This document shows, piece by piece, positions 1 through 8,060 of a stretch of DNA of 35,915 nucleotides. The stretch spans positions 1-35,915 of the forward strand of contig JAPLGS010000076.1 of assembly GCA_026390015.1 (NCBI GenBank). Direction: 5' to 3'. The notes below the pieces were generated by a model, which worked only from the letters and a program-made list of their open reading frames with translations, had not been told where the DNA came from and ran no database searches. Within the stretch, counting starts at the first letter, position 1; the number at the start of each line of letters is the position of its first letter. The translations under genes were made by a program, and so were the position numbers. The stretch comes from Chloroflexota bacterium. Lineage in GTDB: Bacteria; Chloroflexota; Anaerolineae; Anaerolineales; Villigracilaceae.

Positions 1-270
1 CAACCAAGCGACGTTGTTATGGCATTCTCCGAAACGCAACTTTATTCCAACGGCTATATCTTGATATCGAAGGCTATCGCAGGTTCGCATAATCGAGCAT
101 CCCCATATATGGTATCGCCACGCGAAATCCCAAAGAGCCAATTTTTGAAGTCAATAATTAAGGAAAAACTTAATCGTAAAGGTGACATTTGTCACCCGGT
201 CTTTGTTTTCAGCCAGCTCTTTGATATGAGTTATACTTTCCCAATCCAACATCGTAAATTGAAAATTAAA
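1..270. other. left edge, non-coding upstream region
   Basis: An open plus-strand frame runs in from 19, but its translation shows no resemblance to the oxidoreductase family and I see no domain in it. A TATACT box at 232-237 could be a -10 for the gene at 271. Nothing else is recognised. Confidence 0.35.
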
Positions 271-2427
271 ATGAAACAACTCCTCCAAAACATCAAAAAC
301 GGAAATACCACTGTCGAAGAAGTTCCCGTGCCAACTCCGCGCGACGGCATGGCTCTCGTTAGAACGGCGGCATCGCTTGTCTCTGCAGGCACGGAGCGCA
401 TGATCGTTGAATTCGCCGAGAAAAGTTATCTTGGCAAGGCGCGTTCGCGCCCCGATCTTGTCAAACAGGTTGTTGATAAAGCCCGCCGCGAAGGGCTTGT
501 TCCAACGTTGCAGGCGGCTTTTAATCGTCTTGACCAACCGATGACGCTTGGTTATTCATCCGCTGGAACGATCGTTGCTCTCGGAAAAAACATGCAGGGT
601 TTTAAGGTCGGGCAGCGTGTGGCGTGCGCGGGCGCGGGATTTGCTGTCCATGCCGAATACAATATTGTGCCGCGCAATCTGCTCACGCCGCTTCCAAAGA
701 ATGTTGATTTTGAATCCGCCGCCTTCACCACACTCGGCTCGATTGCTCTTCATGGATTTCGTCTGGCTGAACCTCAACTTGGTGAGAACGTCGCCATCAT
801 TGGGTTGGGTCTATTAGGATTATTGACGATTCAACTGGCGGCTGCAGCTGGGTGCAACGTCCTCGGCATTGACCTCGACCCGCGGAGGATTCAGCTCGCA
901 GCCTCGCTTGGATTTGAAGCTGTTTCCCGCCAAAATGCAGAATCAGCGTCGCAGGCATTCACTTCTAGCCGCGGATTCGACTCCATCATCATCTGCGCAG
1001 ACACATCCTCCAATGATCCGATCGAACTCGCAGGTGTAATCGCAAGAGACCGCGCCAGGGTCGTCGCCACCGGCGCAGTTGGATTGACCATTCCAAGAAA
1101 AATGTATTTCGAAAAAGAAATTTCATTGATCAACTCCCGCTCCTATGGTCCCGGCCGTTATGATGCGAGTTACGAAGAAAATGGAATCGATTATCCGATC
1201 GGATTTGTCCGCTGGACAGAGGGGAGAAATTTTCAGGCTGTGGTCGATTTGATGGCAACTGGCAAGTTAAAAGTGATGCCGCTTATTTCGCATCGTTTCC
1301 CGATCGAAAATGCGGTGACTGCCTATGAAGTGATTACAGGAAAGAAGAAGGAAAAGTTTTTGGGAATTTTGCTTACTTATCCCGATAGCGTTGAAAAGCT
1401 GGACAGTTTGAAAGTTATTAAGTTCAACGTTCAAACTGTCAAACGTTCCAGTATTGTGAAGCTTGGTGTTTTAGGCGCGGGTTTGTATGCCAACTCAACT
1501 TTGCTCCCCGTCATAAAAAACAATAAAGATTTTGAATTGGTAGGCATTGCTTCTTCCGGCGGATTGCACGCGCAGCACTCAGGCAAAAAAATTGGATTTC
1601 AATATGCAACCTCCAGTGAAGATGAAATTATCAACGACCCAAACATCAACACCGTGGCCATCCTCACCCGACACGACTCTCACGCGGAATTGGTTGTCAA
1701 AGCCTTGCAAGCGGGCAAGCATGTTTTTGTTGAAAAGCCGCTCGCAATTAATAGGAAACAGATATCAGCCATCAGTAAGCAGTTACTAAAAACTGATAAC
1801 GGTTTGTTGCTCACTGGTTTCAATCGCAGATTTTCTCCTCTTGCCCAACAACTTTCCGCTTTCTATAAAGATCGAAATGAACCTTTGCATGCGCACTATA
1901 GAGTAAACGCTGGTTACATCCCGCTCAATCATTGGACTCAAGACCCAATTCTCGGCGGCGGACGGATCATCGGCGAAGGTTGTCACTTTATTGATCTGAT
2001 AACCTTTATCGTTGGTGAAGCGCCTATTAAAGTCAGCGCTCACGCGCTGGCTGATCATGGAAAATATCGCGAAGACAATGTTTCGATGACTTTTACGTTC
2101 TCTGATGGCTCTATCGGTGTAGTGGATTATCTTGCCAATGGCGATAAATCATTCCCCAAGGAACGGCTCGAGGTGTTTTGCGAAGGGAAAATAGCGATAC
2201 TCAATGATTATGTAAAATTGGAATTCATCGAAAATGGAAAGCGGAAAGTAAAAAGCGGAGTACAAAATAAAGGCTGGAGGCGCGAAATGGAAATCTTCGC
2301 CAGTGCCATTCGTGAAGGCGGTCAACCGCCGATCCCGTATGAGCAATTGTTCGGTGTGACCGAGGCCACATTCGCGGCGGTCGAGTCTTTGCGGACGCAG
2401 ACAGCAATAAAAATCGCGAAGGTGTAA
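271..2427 (+). CDS. bi-domain oxidoreductase (MDR dehydrogenase + Gfo/Idh/MocA)
   Basis: Predicted 718-residue fusion of two NAD(P)-binding oxidoreductases. Residues 1 to about 375 are a medium-chain dehydrogenase-like domain with the nucleotide motif IIGLGLLG near residue 178; I do not see the usual zinc-ligand Cys/His set, so it is probably zinc-independent. Residues about 395-718 are a Gfo/Idh/MocA domain with VLGAGLYAN near residue 400, the EKPLA catalytic motif near 487 and GFNRRFSP. This fusion is a recognised family often found in polysaccharide clusters, but its substrate is unknown. I chose ATG 271 because family homology begins at MKQLLQNIKNG; the in-frame extension back to 19 has no family character. 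No clear Shine-Dalgarno sequence precedes it. The linker (residues about 378-390) is encoded by an inverted repeat. The gene converges on the hydrogenase operon. Confidence 0.88.
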   Translation: MKQLLQNIKNGNTTVEEVPVPTPRDGMALVRTAASLVSAGTERMIVEFAEKSYLGKARSRPDLVKQVVDKARREGLVPTLQAAFNRLDQPMTLGYSSAGTIVALGKNMQGFKVGQRVACAGAGFAVHAEYNIVPRNLLTPLPKNVDFESAAFTTLGSIALHGFRLAEPQLGENVAIIGLGLLGLLTIQLAAAAGCNVLGIDLDPRRIQLAASLGFEAVSRQNAESASQAFTSSRGFDSIIICADTSSNDPIELAGVIARDRARVVATGAVGLTIPRKMYFEKEISLINSRSYGPGRYDASYEENGIDYPIGFVRWTEGRNFQAVVDLMATGKLKVMPLISHRFPIENAVTAYEVITGKKKEKFLGILLTYPDSVEKLDSLKVIKFNVQTVKRSSIVKLGVLGAGLYANSTLLPVIKNNKDFELVGIASSGGLHAQHSGKKIGFQYATSSEDEIINDPNINTVAILTRHDSHAELVVKALQAGKHVFVEKPLAINRKQISAISKQLLKTDNGLLLTGFNRRFSPLAQQLSAFYKDRNEPLHAHYRVNAGYIPLNHWTQDPILGGGRIIGEGCHFIDLITFIVGEAPIKVSAHALADHGKYREDNVSMTFTFSDGSIGVVDYLANGDKSFPKERLEVFCEGKIAILNDYVKLEFIENGKRKVKSGVQNKGWRREMEIFASAIREGGQPPIPYEQLFGVTEATFAAVESLRTQTAIKIAKV
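1402..1440. repeat. inverted repeat inside the oxidoreductase linker
   Basis: The 11-base arm GACAGTTTGAA (1402-1412) is perfectly complementary to TTCAAACTGTC (1430-1440) across a 17-base spacer. The element lies exactly between the two enzyme domains and encodes linker residues in frame. Related motifs such as AACGTT continue just after it. Confidence 0.6.
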
Positions 2428-2464
2428 AGTTTTTATTCAGTAAACTCAGGCAGAGAAAAAAATG

Positions 2465-2495
2465 AAAGGGTTGTCAAATTAAGACGACCCTTTTT
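2465..2495. terminator. bidirectional intrinsic terminator
   Basis: The stem AAGGGTTGTC/GACGACCCTT with a 7-base loop is followed by TTTTT on the plus strand. On the minus strand the downstream sequence is also T-rich. It serves the plus-strand oxidoreductase and probably the end of the hydrogenase operon, whose last stop is at 2577. Confidence 0.75.
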
Positions 2496-2576
2496 GCTTT
2501 TAGCATTTCATGCTCGATGAACAATCACACTTTCGCTGGTTTTGATAAGCCAAAGGAGTGATCTAGGTAGATTGAG

Positions 2577-3044
2577 TTATTTCGAAACTCCCAATAAATT
2601 CAGTGTTGCGTGTGCCGCAATTGGCACAGCCGCGCGCACTTCGGGCGTTAACTCCTCGCTAAATTCAAAGTTTTGTTCCGTGGTAATCCCCACGACCATG
2701 ATGTGTTTTGGCAATTTTGCGCCCAACTGACTGCCGATTTCCAATGCATTTTGCAGAGATGTATCATGCACACTCGTTGTATGGAAGGCTGAATAGTTTG
2801 GCATATCCTCCAGCCGCAGGACGAGAACCGACCCCATTGTCTCATCGGACTTGAATGCATCTATCAAAATGGCATTATCGTAGCCGACAAGATGCTCCAT
2901 CAAACTGATGCCGCCAAGCGAAAGAAAATCCACATCCACAGGCGCACCCGCAGGTAATTGACTTTTCACTTCTTCAGCGACTTTCCAACCAACGCCGTCG
3001 TCACCCAGAATGGGATTACCGAGCCCAACAACTAAAGTTTTCAT
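2577..3044 (-). CDS. hydrogenase maturation protease (HycI/HyaD family)
   Basis: Endopeptidase of about 155 residues that clips the C-terminal tail of the [NiFe] hydrogenase large subunit after nickel insertion. The family N-terminus is clear: VVGLGNPILGDDGVGW places the GNP loop and the conserved acidic residue. Further family features are the ILIDA strand and the HTTSVHD segment, which supplies a metal-binding His. ATG 3044 was chosen because VVGLGNP normally follows the start by only a few residues. It is the last gene of the hdr-mvh operon, 42 bases after mvhA, whose product carries a 27-residue tail beyond its last nickel-site motif, as expected of a substrate. The hypABCDEF accessory genes are not in the window. 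Confidence 0.9.
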   Translation of the reverse strand: MKTLVVGLGNPILGDDGVGWKVAEEVKSQLPAGAPVDVDFLSLGGISLMEHLVGYDNAILIDAFKSDETMGSVLVLRLEDMPNYSAFHTTSVHDTSLQNALEIGSQLGAKLPKHIMVVGITTEQNFEFSEELTPEVRAAVPIAAHATLNLLGVSK

Positions 3045-3086
3045 GATGATATTCTCGCTTCTTTCCAAGCCCAATCTTGATTCTGT

Positions 3087-4553
3087 TCAACAAAATTGTT
3101 TCAGTACATTGACGGGATTCCCGTCCGCGCCTCGAATGGTGATCTCCAAAGGCATTTGACCAGGCAACGAATGGGTTGCGCAACCAAAACATGGGTCATA
3201 CGCTCGGAATGCCATCTCGACCATGTTCAACAGACCTTCGTTCACGACGCCGTTTTTGATGAGACTCGTCGCCGCCTTGTGTGTGGACATCTGGATCGGC
3301 GCATAGTTGTTGGTGGTTCCAACGATGAGATTCACTTTGGTTACGATGCCCCGTTCATCGGTCCAGTAATGATGTGTGAGAGTTCCGCGCGGCGCCTCGA
3401 CGATTCCGATTCCTTCCGTTGGAATTTGCGTCGGTTTGGTGTGAACATTCGGCGATGTGATGTCAGGGTCAGTCGCCAATTCCACCCAGCGTTCTGCGGC
3501 GTACAGTAATTCAACCAGTCGCGCCCAATGTGTGGCAAGGCGTTGATGGACGGGCTTGCCGCCGAGCGTTGCGTAAAATCTTTCGTACTCTTCCTGCGCG
3601 CGCGGAGTTGCCATGCCGTCTGAGGCGTTCAGCCGTGAAAGCGGAGTGGCCATGTAAACGCCAGAATCTTCGCCGTCTACAAAACCTTTCCAGCCAATTT
3701 TTTTGAGATATGGGAATTTGAGATAGGTCCACGGTTCAACATGTTCGGCGATATGTTCAGCGTATTCCTTCGGCGCGTATTTGATGAACTCTTTTCCGTT
3801 CGGGTCTACCACGCGCACTTTGCCATCATAGAAGTTGACTTTGTGATTCTCATCCACTAGACCCATGTAATAGGTGCGGTGTGTATATATATCGCCGAGG
3901 ATTAGATCAACGTAGGCTTTATTGCCAAGTACAATGTCATCGAAAATTTTGAGGCTGAATTGTGCGAAGTCAATTGCCCAGCGTCCCATTTCTTCGATCT
4001 CTTTGCGTTGTTCTTCGGTGATGCCCTTTGTCATGCCGCCAGGGATGGATGTGCATGGATGAACTTTGCGCCCGCCGAGCATTTCAACAACGGTGTGCCC
4101 AACCTTGCGCATTTGAATGACTTTGCCGCCGATCTCCAACCCTACTTTATGGATCACGCCCAAAATATTTCTTTCTGCAACGGGAGCATCGGGTCCCATC
4201 ACGAAATCGGGTCCGCCCAGCGCGTAGAAGTGAGTCGTGTGATCGGTGCAATAGAACGCGGAATAAAGCAGCTCGCGCAGCATCTTTGCTGTGCGCGGCG
4301 GATCAACTTTGTAAACCATGTCTGCCGCTTTGGATGCCGCCATGTGATGCGCCTCGGGGCATACCCCGCAAATACGATTCGTAAGAAGCGGCATTTCTTC
4401 AATGGGGCGGCCTACGCAGAATCGCTCAAAGCCGCGCAGCTCGGGAATCTGAAAATAGGAATTGGAGACATTGCCTTGATCGTCGAGAAAGATCTCGATC
4501 TTGCCGTGACCTTCGAGACGGGTGATGGGGTCAATGGATATTCGTTGAGTCAT
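3087..4553 (-). CDS. mvhA: [NiFe] hydrogenase large subunit, group 3c (MvhA-like)
   Basis: Catalytic subunit of 488 residues carrying the Ni-Fe(CN)2CO site for reversible H2 oxidation in the cytosol. Motif L1 is RICGVC (Cys62, Cys65) followed by PEAHH; motif L2 is DPCFGC (Cys455, Cys458) followed by ATH. The early ITRLEGHG box is also conserved. A 27-residue tail follows His461 and is the likely target of the protease encoded just downstream. The start at ATG 4553 has a strong GAGGAG ribosome site about 6 bases upstream, which excludes the longer frame from 4580. It lies 11 bases after mvhG. Assignment to the Mvh/Vhu type rests mainly on the neighbouring MvhD, MvhG and Hdr genes. Confidence 0.93.
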   Translation of the reverse strand: MTQRISIDPITRLEGHGKIEIFLDDQGNVSNSYFQIPELRGFERFCVGRPIEEMPLLTNRICGVCPEAHHMAASKAADMVYKVDPPRTAKMLRELLYSAFYCTDHTTHFYALGGPDFVMGPDAPVAERNILGVIHKVGLEIGGKVIQMRKVGHTVVEMLGGRKVHPCTSIPGGMTKGITEEQRKEIEEMGRWAIDFAQFSLKIFDDIVLGNKAYVDLILGDIYTHRTYYMGLVDENHKVNFYDGKVRVVDPNGKEFIKYAPKEYAEHIAEHVEPWTYLKFPYLKKIGWKGFVDGEDSGVYMATPLSRLNASDGMATPRAQEEYERFYATLGGKPVHQRLATHWARLVELLYAAERWVELATDPDITSPNVHTKPTQIPTEGIGIVEAPRGTLTHHYWTDERGIVTKVNLIVGTTNNYAPIQMSTHKAATSLIKNGVVNEGLLNMVEMAFRAYDPCFGCATHSLPGQMPLEITIRGADGNPVNVLKQFC

Positions 4554-4564
4554 GATTTTCTCCT

Positions 4565-5554
4565 CTACGCCTTTTCCCATGCGGACTTGGTTGCCTTCAT
4601 CAATGACCCTGCCAGGTTGAAGCGATAGACCTGGCCAGTTGGGTCAGGGATGCCATCCAGAATGTGTTCAATTTCTTTTGGCGTATTCGCGTCAATGACA
4701 GAGGCAAATGCTGTGATCAACCGCGCGCCGTAATCTATAACGCCCTCTGCTGGACCATAACATCCGATACACTGCGCCCCCACTTGCGGACAGCGCGCGT
4801 TGCATCCACTGCGTGTGGCGGGGCCATTGCACGGCACGCCCTGTTCGAGGATGCAGAGAGTCGGGTCGGCAGGCGCGATGTCTTGAATGCGTTTGAATTC
4901 TTTGATCATCTTCACGTTGCGCGTGCGCGGACATTCATCGCAAACCGTTGAGTTGCCCACTGCGATCACAGAACCTTTCGGCGGCAGTTCCGCTTTCCCT
5001 TTGATAACATCAATCACCAGATCAATCACCGCCGCAATCTGATGTGATTCAGGCGGACAGCCTGGCATGAAGTAATCCACATCCACCACCTGCTCGAGCG
5101 GACGCACAACTTTTGACAGCGTAGGAATGTGCAATTCACCTTCTGGTACATCAACTGTTGTACGCGGATAAATCTCATTTGGATTGTCAGTCGTAATGGT
5201 GTTGAATGCCGTGTAAACAATATCGCCCACTGGACTCAAATTAGCAAGTCCTGGGATACAGCCTTCGCAGGCGCACGAACCAAACGCTACCAGTATTTTT
5301 GATTTCCGCCTCAGTAGTTTCGCGAGGCGTTCATTCTCATCGTTGCGAATTCCACCGTTGAAGAGTGTCAGTAGGATCGAGTCGTCTTCCATTGCTTCCA
5401 CGTCTTTATATTTTGCATCCATGGCGACAGGCCAGAAGACGATATCAAAGTTGGCATCTACATCCAGAATTTTTTCGTGGGTGTTGAGGACTGCGATCTC
5501 ACAACCACCGCAAGAGGCGGCCCAGTACATGGCGAATTTTGGCTTTGGATTCAC
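4565..5554 (-). CDS. mvhG: [NiFe] hydrogenase small subunit (MvhG-like)
   Basis: Electron-transfer subunit of 329 residues that carries FeS clusters from the active site of MvhA toward MvhD/HdrA. The N-terminal SCGGCE (Cys15, Cys18) and the later SCACEGC and PGCPP provide the proximal cluster. A Cys-rich C-terminal part (VCDECP, PCNGPATRSGCNARCP, QCIGCYGPAEG) provides two further clusters. There is no Tat signal, which fits a cytosolic complex. The start is GTG 5554, preceded by GAGGAGG at 7 bases, and it overlaps the mvhD stop by 4 bases (GTGA), so translation is probably coupled. That ribosome site lies immediately beside a palindromic element in the end of mvhD. Confidence 0.92.
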   Translation of the reverse strand: MNPKPKFAMYWAASCGGCEIAVLNTHEKILDVDANFDIVFWPVAMDAKYKDVEAMEDDSILLTLFNGGIRNDENERLAKLLRRKSKILVAFGSCACEGCIPGLANLSPVGDIVYTAFNTITTDNPNEIYPRTTVDVPEGELHIPTLSKVVRPLEQVVDVDYFMPGCPPESHQIAAVIDLVIDVIKGKAELPPKGSVIAVGNSTVCDECPRTRNVKMIKEFKRIQDIAPADPTLCILEQGVPCNGPATRSGCNARCPQVGAQCIGCYGPAEGVIDYGARLITAFASVIDANTPKEIEHILDGIPDPTGQVYRFNLAGSLMKATKSAWEKA

Positions 5555-6051
5555 GCGGGCACCTCCTCGGAAGAGTTATCAGTAATCAATGACCAGTTAT
5601 CAGACTGATCACTGATTACTGATAACTGGTCACTATCTTTGCCCCAATTCAGCGGTCCTAACTTTCTTACCTCCTCCACGAATAAAGTCGTCTCACTTGC
5701 AAATCTTGCGCCTTCCGCCGCGCTTGCCCAAACAAGTTTCACACGTTCGGGTTCAATACCCAAACCTGATAGCACGCGTTTGAGTAAAAGATAACGGCGC
5801 AGGGCTTTGTAATTTTGCTCGATGTAATGACATTCACCAGGGTGACAGCCCGTGATCATCACTCCGTCTGCGCCTGCTGAAAGAGCCCGCAGCACAAAGG
5901 TCGGGTCGAGGCGGCCTGAGCACATCAAGCGGATCAGTCTCACGTTCGGTGCATACTTCATTCGTGCAGTCCCAGCTAGATCTGATGCGCGATAACTGCA
6001 CCAGTTGCAGGTAAATCCGATAATGGTTGGTTCAAAATGATCATTGTCCAT
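5551..6051 (-). CDS. mvhD: hydrogenase delta subunit MvhD (electron link to HdrA)
   Basis: Small [2Fe-2S] protein, 166 residues, that passes electrons from MvhAG to HdrA. Family cysteines are visible at 15, 18 (TCNWC), 44 (LMCSGR), 69 and 74 (GCHPGEC). Family members are about 140 residues; here the core ends near LGPLNWGK (about residue 138) and residues 140-159 are encoded by a palindromic repeat, giving a low-complexity SDQ/ITDN tail. ATG 6051 was chosen over the longer frame from 6072 because AGGAG lies 6 bases upstream and the family begins shortly before TIIGFTCNWC. The gene lies 17 bases after hdrA and overlaps mvhG by 4 bases. Confidence 0.92.
   Translation of the reverse strand: MDNDHFEPTIIGFTCNWCSYRASDLAGTARMKYAPNVRLIRLMCSGRLDPTFVLRALSAGADGVMITGCHPGECHYIEQNYKALRRYLLLKRVLSGLGIEPERVKLVWASAAEGARFASETTLFVEEVRKLGPLNWGKDSDQLSVISDQSDNWSLITDNSSEEVPA
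5579..5632. repeat. palindromic element within the 3' end of mvhD
   Basis: Two overlapping inverted repeats are present. TGACCAGTTATCAG (5590-5603) pairs perfectly with 5619-5632, and ATCAGTAATCA (5579-5589) pairs perfectly with 5614-5624. The unit is built from cagttatcag/ctgattactg words and is translated in frame as the MvhD tail. It stops just short of the mvhG ribosome site. Confidence 0.75.
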
Positions 6052-6068
6052 AAGATTCTCCTGACACA

Positions 6069-8060
6069 TCAAGCAGTGATAAGATTTCTCAATAACAGCC
6101 CATCTATCTGCGCCATGATCTGTGCGTCGCTAAAACCTGTGCCGCTGATCGCACCCGCGGGGCAAGCCGCCACGCAAGTGCCGCAGCCCTGACATAGCGC
6201 GGGGTTGATATCTGAAATCTTGTCATCTTCAATATATGCGATGGCGTTGAACGGACATAACCCATTGCAAATACGACAGCCCGAACATGTTTCTTTATTG
6301 ATGCTGGCTTTGATCGGCTCAAGCATAACTTCTTTTTGAAGGATCTTATCCAGCACACGCGCCGCCGCCGCCGCGCCCTGTGCCACACTCGACGGAATAT
6401 CTTTTGGTCCCTGTGCGCAGCCTACGATAAAAACACCTTCGGTCATGGTGGCAACAGGATCAAGTTTGGGATGTCGTTCTGTGAACCAGCCGTCCATGGA
6501 ACAGGAAATGCCGAACATCTTTCCCACTTCCTTCGAGTCGGCGCGCGGCTGCAGTCCGCTTGAGAGGATCACCATATCAACAGGGATTCGTCTCTGTTTG
6601 CCAGCCAGTGTATCTTCCACTTGAATGATAAGTTTGCCTTTTTCGCTTTCCTTGCGCGCCGCTTTCGTGACCTCGGCTACTTTACCGCGCACGAAGAGCG
6701 TTCCCTCCTCGAGCACGCGTTGATAGAATTCGTCATAGGCTTTGTATGCGGTGCGCATGTCAATATAAAAATTGTAGACTGTTGCGCCTGTGCGTTCATG
6801 GACGAGATGGGCAAACTTCAATCCCTGCATACAACATATCACCGAGCAATAGTTATTGAAATTCTTGTCACGCGAACCTACGCAATGGATAATGCCCACG
6901 CTCTTGGGGGTCGTCTTTCCATCGCGCAAAACGATGTTGCCTGAAGTAGGCCCTGCCGCGTTGCTTAATCTTTCAAACTCGATGCTGGTAAATACATTCG
7001 GCAACCGTCCATAACCGTAGCTGCTCACTCGCCGCGCGTCGAACAGGTCATAGCCTGTGGCAAGGATGATGTTGCCGACATCAACATTGATCAGTTGATC
7101 CTGTTGTGTAAAGTCGATCGCATTCGTCGGGCAGAATTTTTCGCAAGCTTTGCATGTGCCTTTGATGAAGTATGTACAATTCTCCTTGTCCATTACTGGG
7201 AAGTTCGGCACGGCTTGCGCGAACGGCGTGTAGACCGCCTTGCGATATCCAAGCCCTGCTTCATAAACATCATCAATTACTTTTTTCGGGCACTTCTCCT
7301 GACAAATTCCACAGCCTGTACACAGTTCTTCGTTGACAAAGCGTGCCTTCTTTTTAATCGTCACATGGAAGTTGCCTACGTAGCCCGCAACATTTGTCAC
7401 TTCACTCCAGGTTAGCAATGTGATGTTCGGATGCGTGCCCGCTTCCACCATGCGCGGCGTGAGGATGCAGGCCGAACAATCCAGCGTCGGGAAAGTCTTA
7501 TCGAACTGAGACATATGCCCGCCGATGGACGGTTCACGCTCCACCAGATAGACATGGAATCCCGCGTTCGCAATTTCCAACGCCGATTGGATTCCCGCAA
7601 TGCCGCCGCCCACCACCAATGTATTCGGATTGATCGGGACTTTGATCTCCTCCAGCGCGGCGTTCTCGATCACTCTTGAGACTGCGCCTGATACCACCGC
7701 TTTTGATTTTGCCGTGCCGATAGTTTTATTTGAATGCACCCACGAGACTTGTTCGCGGATTGAAGCCAATTCCACCAGATACGGATTCAATCCCGCGTTC
7801 TTCGCCGCCGTGCGGAATGTCTTCTCGTGCAAATGCGGAGAACATGCCGCGACGACCACGCGAGTTAGCCCTAACTCTTTGATATCTTTTTCAATTAACT
7901 CCTGCCCGAGGCTGGAGCACATAAATTTATATTCGCGTGCGATGACCACCCCCTGGTGTTTGAGTTTTTCCGCCGCCCAGTTTGCGACATCCACCACATC
8001 TACTGTGCCTGCGATATTCGTGCCGCAGTGACAGACATAGACTCCGATTCGCTCCGTCAT
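6069..8060 (-). CDS. hdrA: heterodisulfide reductase subunit A-like flavoprotein
   Basis: FAD-containing bifurcation subunit, 663 residues. Residues 1-140 form the HdrA N-terminal domain (CHCGTN, MCSS, ACSPHLHE). The FAD-binding Rossmann motif VVGGGIAGIQSA is at 149-160. An inserted ferredoxin domain has CTGCGICQEKCP (247-258) and a CTYFIKGTCKACEKFCP segment (295-311). A thioredoxin-reductase-like part follows with GTCV-type and GVFIVGCAQGP motifs, and a C-terminal two-cluster ferredoxin has Cys592-based CSGCRICNGLCP and Cys623-based CQGCGTCVAACP. In the family it accepts electrons from MvhD and splits them to ferredoxin and HdrBC. The ATG overlaps the hdrB stop (ATGA) and has an AGGAGGAG ribosome site. 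Length and cluster set are complete. Confidence 0.95.
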   Translation of the reverse strand: MTERIGVYVCHCGTNIAGTVDVVDVANWAAEKLKHQGVVIAREYKFMCSSLGQELIEKDIKELGLTRVVVAACSPHLHEKTFRTAAKNAGLNPYLVELASIREQVSWVHSNKTIGTAKSKAVVSGAVSRVIENAALEEIKVPINPNTLVVGGGIAGIQSALEIANAGFHVYLVEREPSIGGHMSQFDKTFPTLDCSACILTPRMVEAGTHPNITLLTWSEVTNVAGYVGNFHVTIKKKARFVNEELCTGCGICQEKCPKKVIDDVYEAGLGYRKAVYTPFAQAVPNFPVMDKENCTYFIKGTCKACEKFCPTNAIDFTQQDQLINVDVGNIILATGYDLFDARRVSSYGYGRLPNVFTSIEFERLSNAAGPTSGNIVLRDGKTTPKSVGIIHCVGSRDKNFNNYCSVICCMQGLKFAHLVHERTGATVYNFYIDMRTAYKAYDEFYQRVLEEGTLFVRGKVAEVTKAARKESEKGKLIIQVEDTLAGKQRRIPVDMVILSSGLQPRADSKEVGKMFGISCSMDGWFTERHPKLDPVATMTEGVFIVGCAQGPKDIPSSVAQGAAAAARVLDKILQKEVMLEPIKASINKETCSGCRICNGLCPFNAIAYIEDDKISDINPALCQGCGTCVAACPAGAISGTGFSDAQIMAQIDGLLLRNLITA

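Noticed and set aside
19-270. In-frame N-terminal extension of the bi-domain oxidoreductase
   Set aside because: The translation has no family resemblance, and the family N-terminus begins at ATG 271.
3960-4628. A 222-codon plus-strand open frame opposite the hydrogenase genes
   Set aside because: It lies opposite the unmistakable mvhA coding sequence and has no domain; GC-biased codons keep the antisense frame open.
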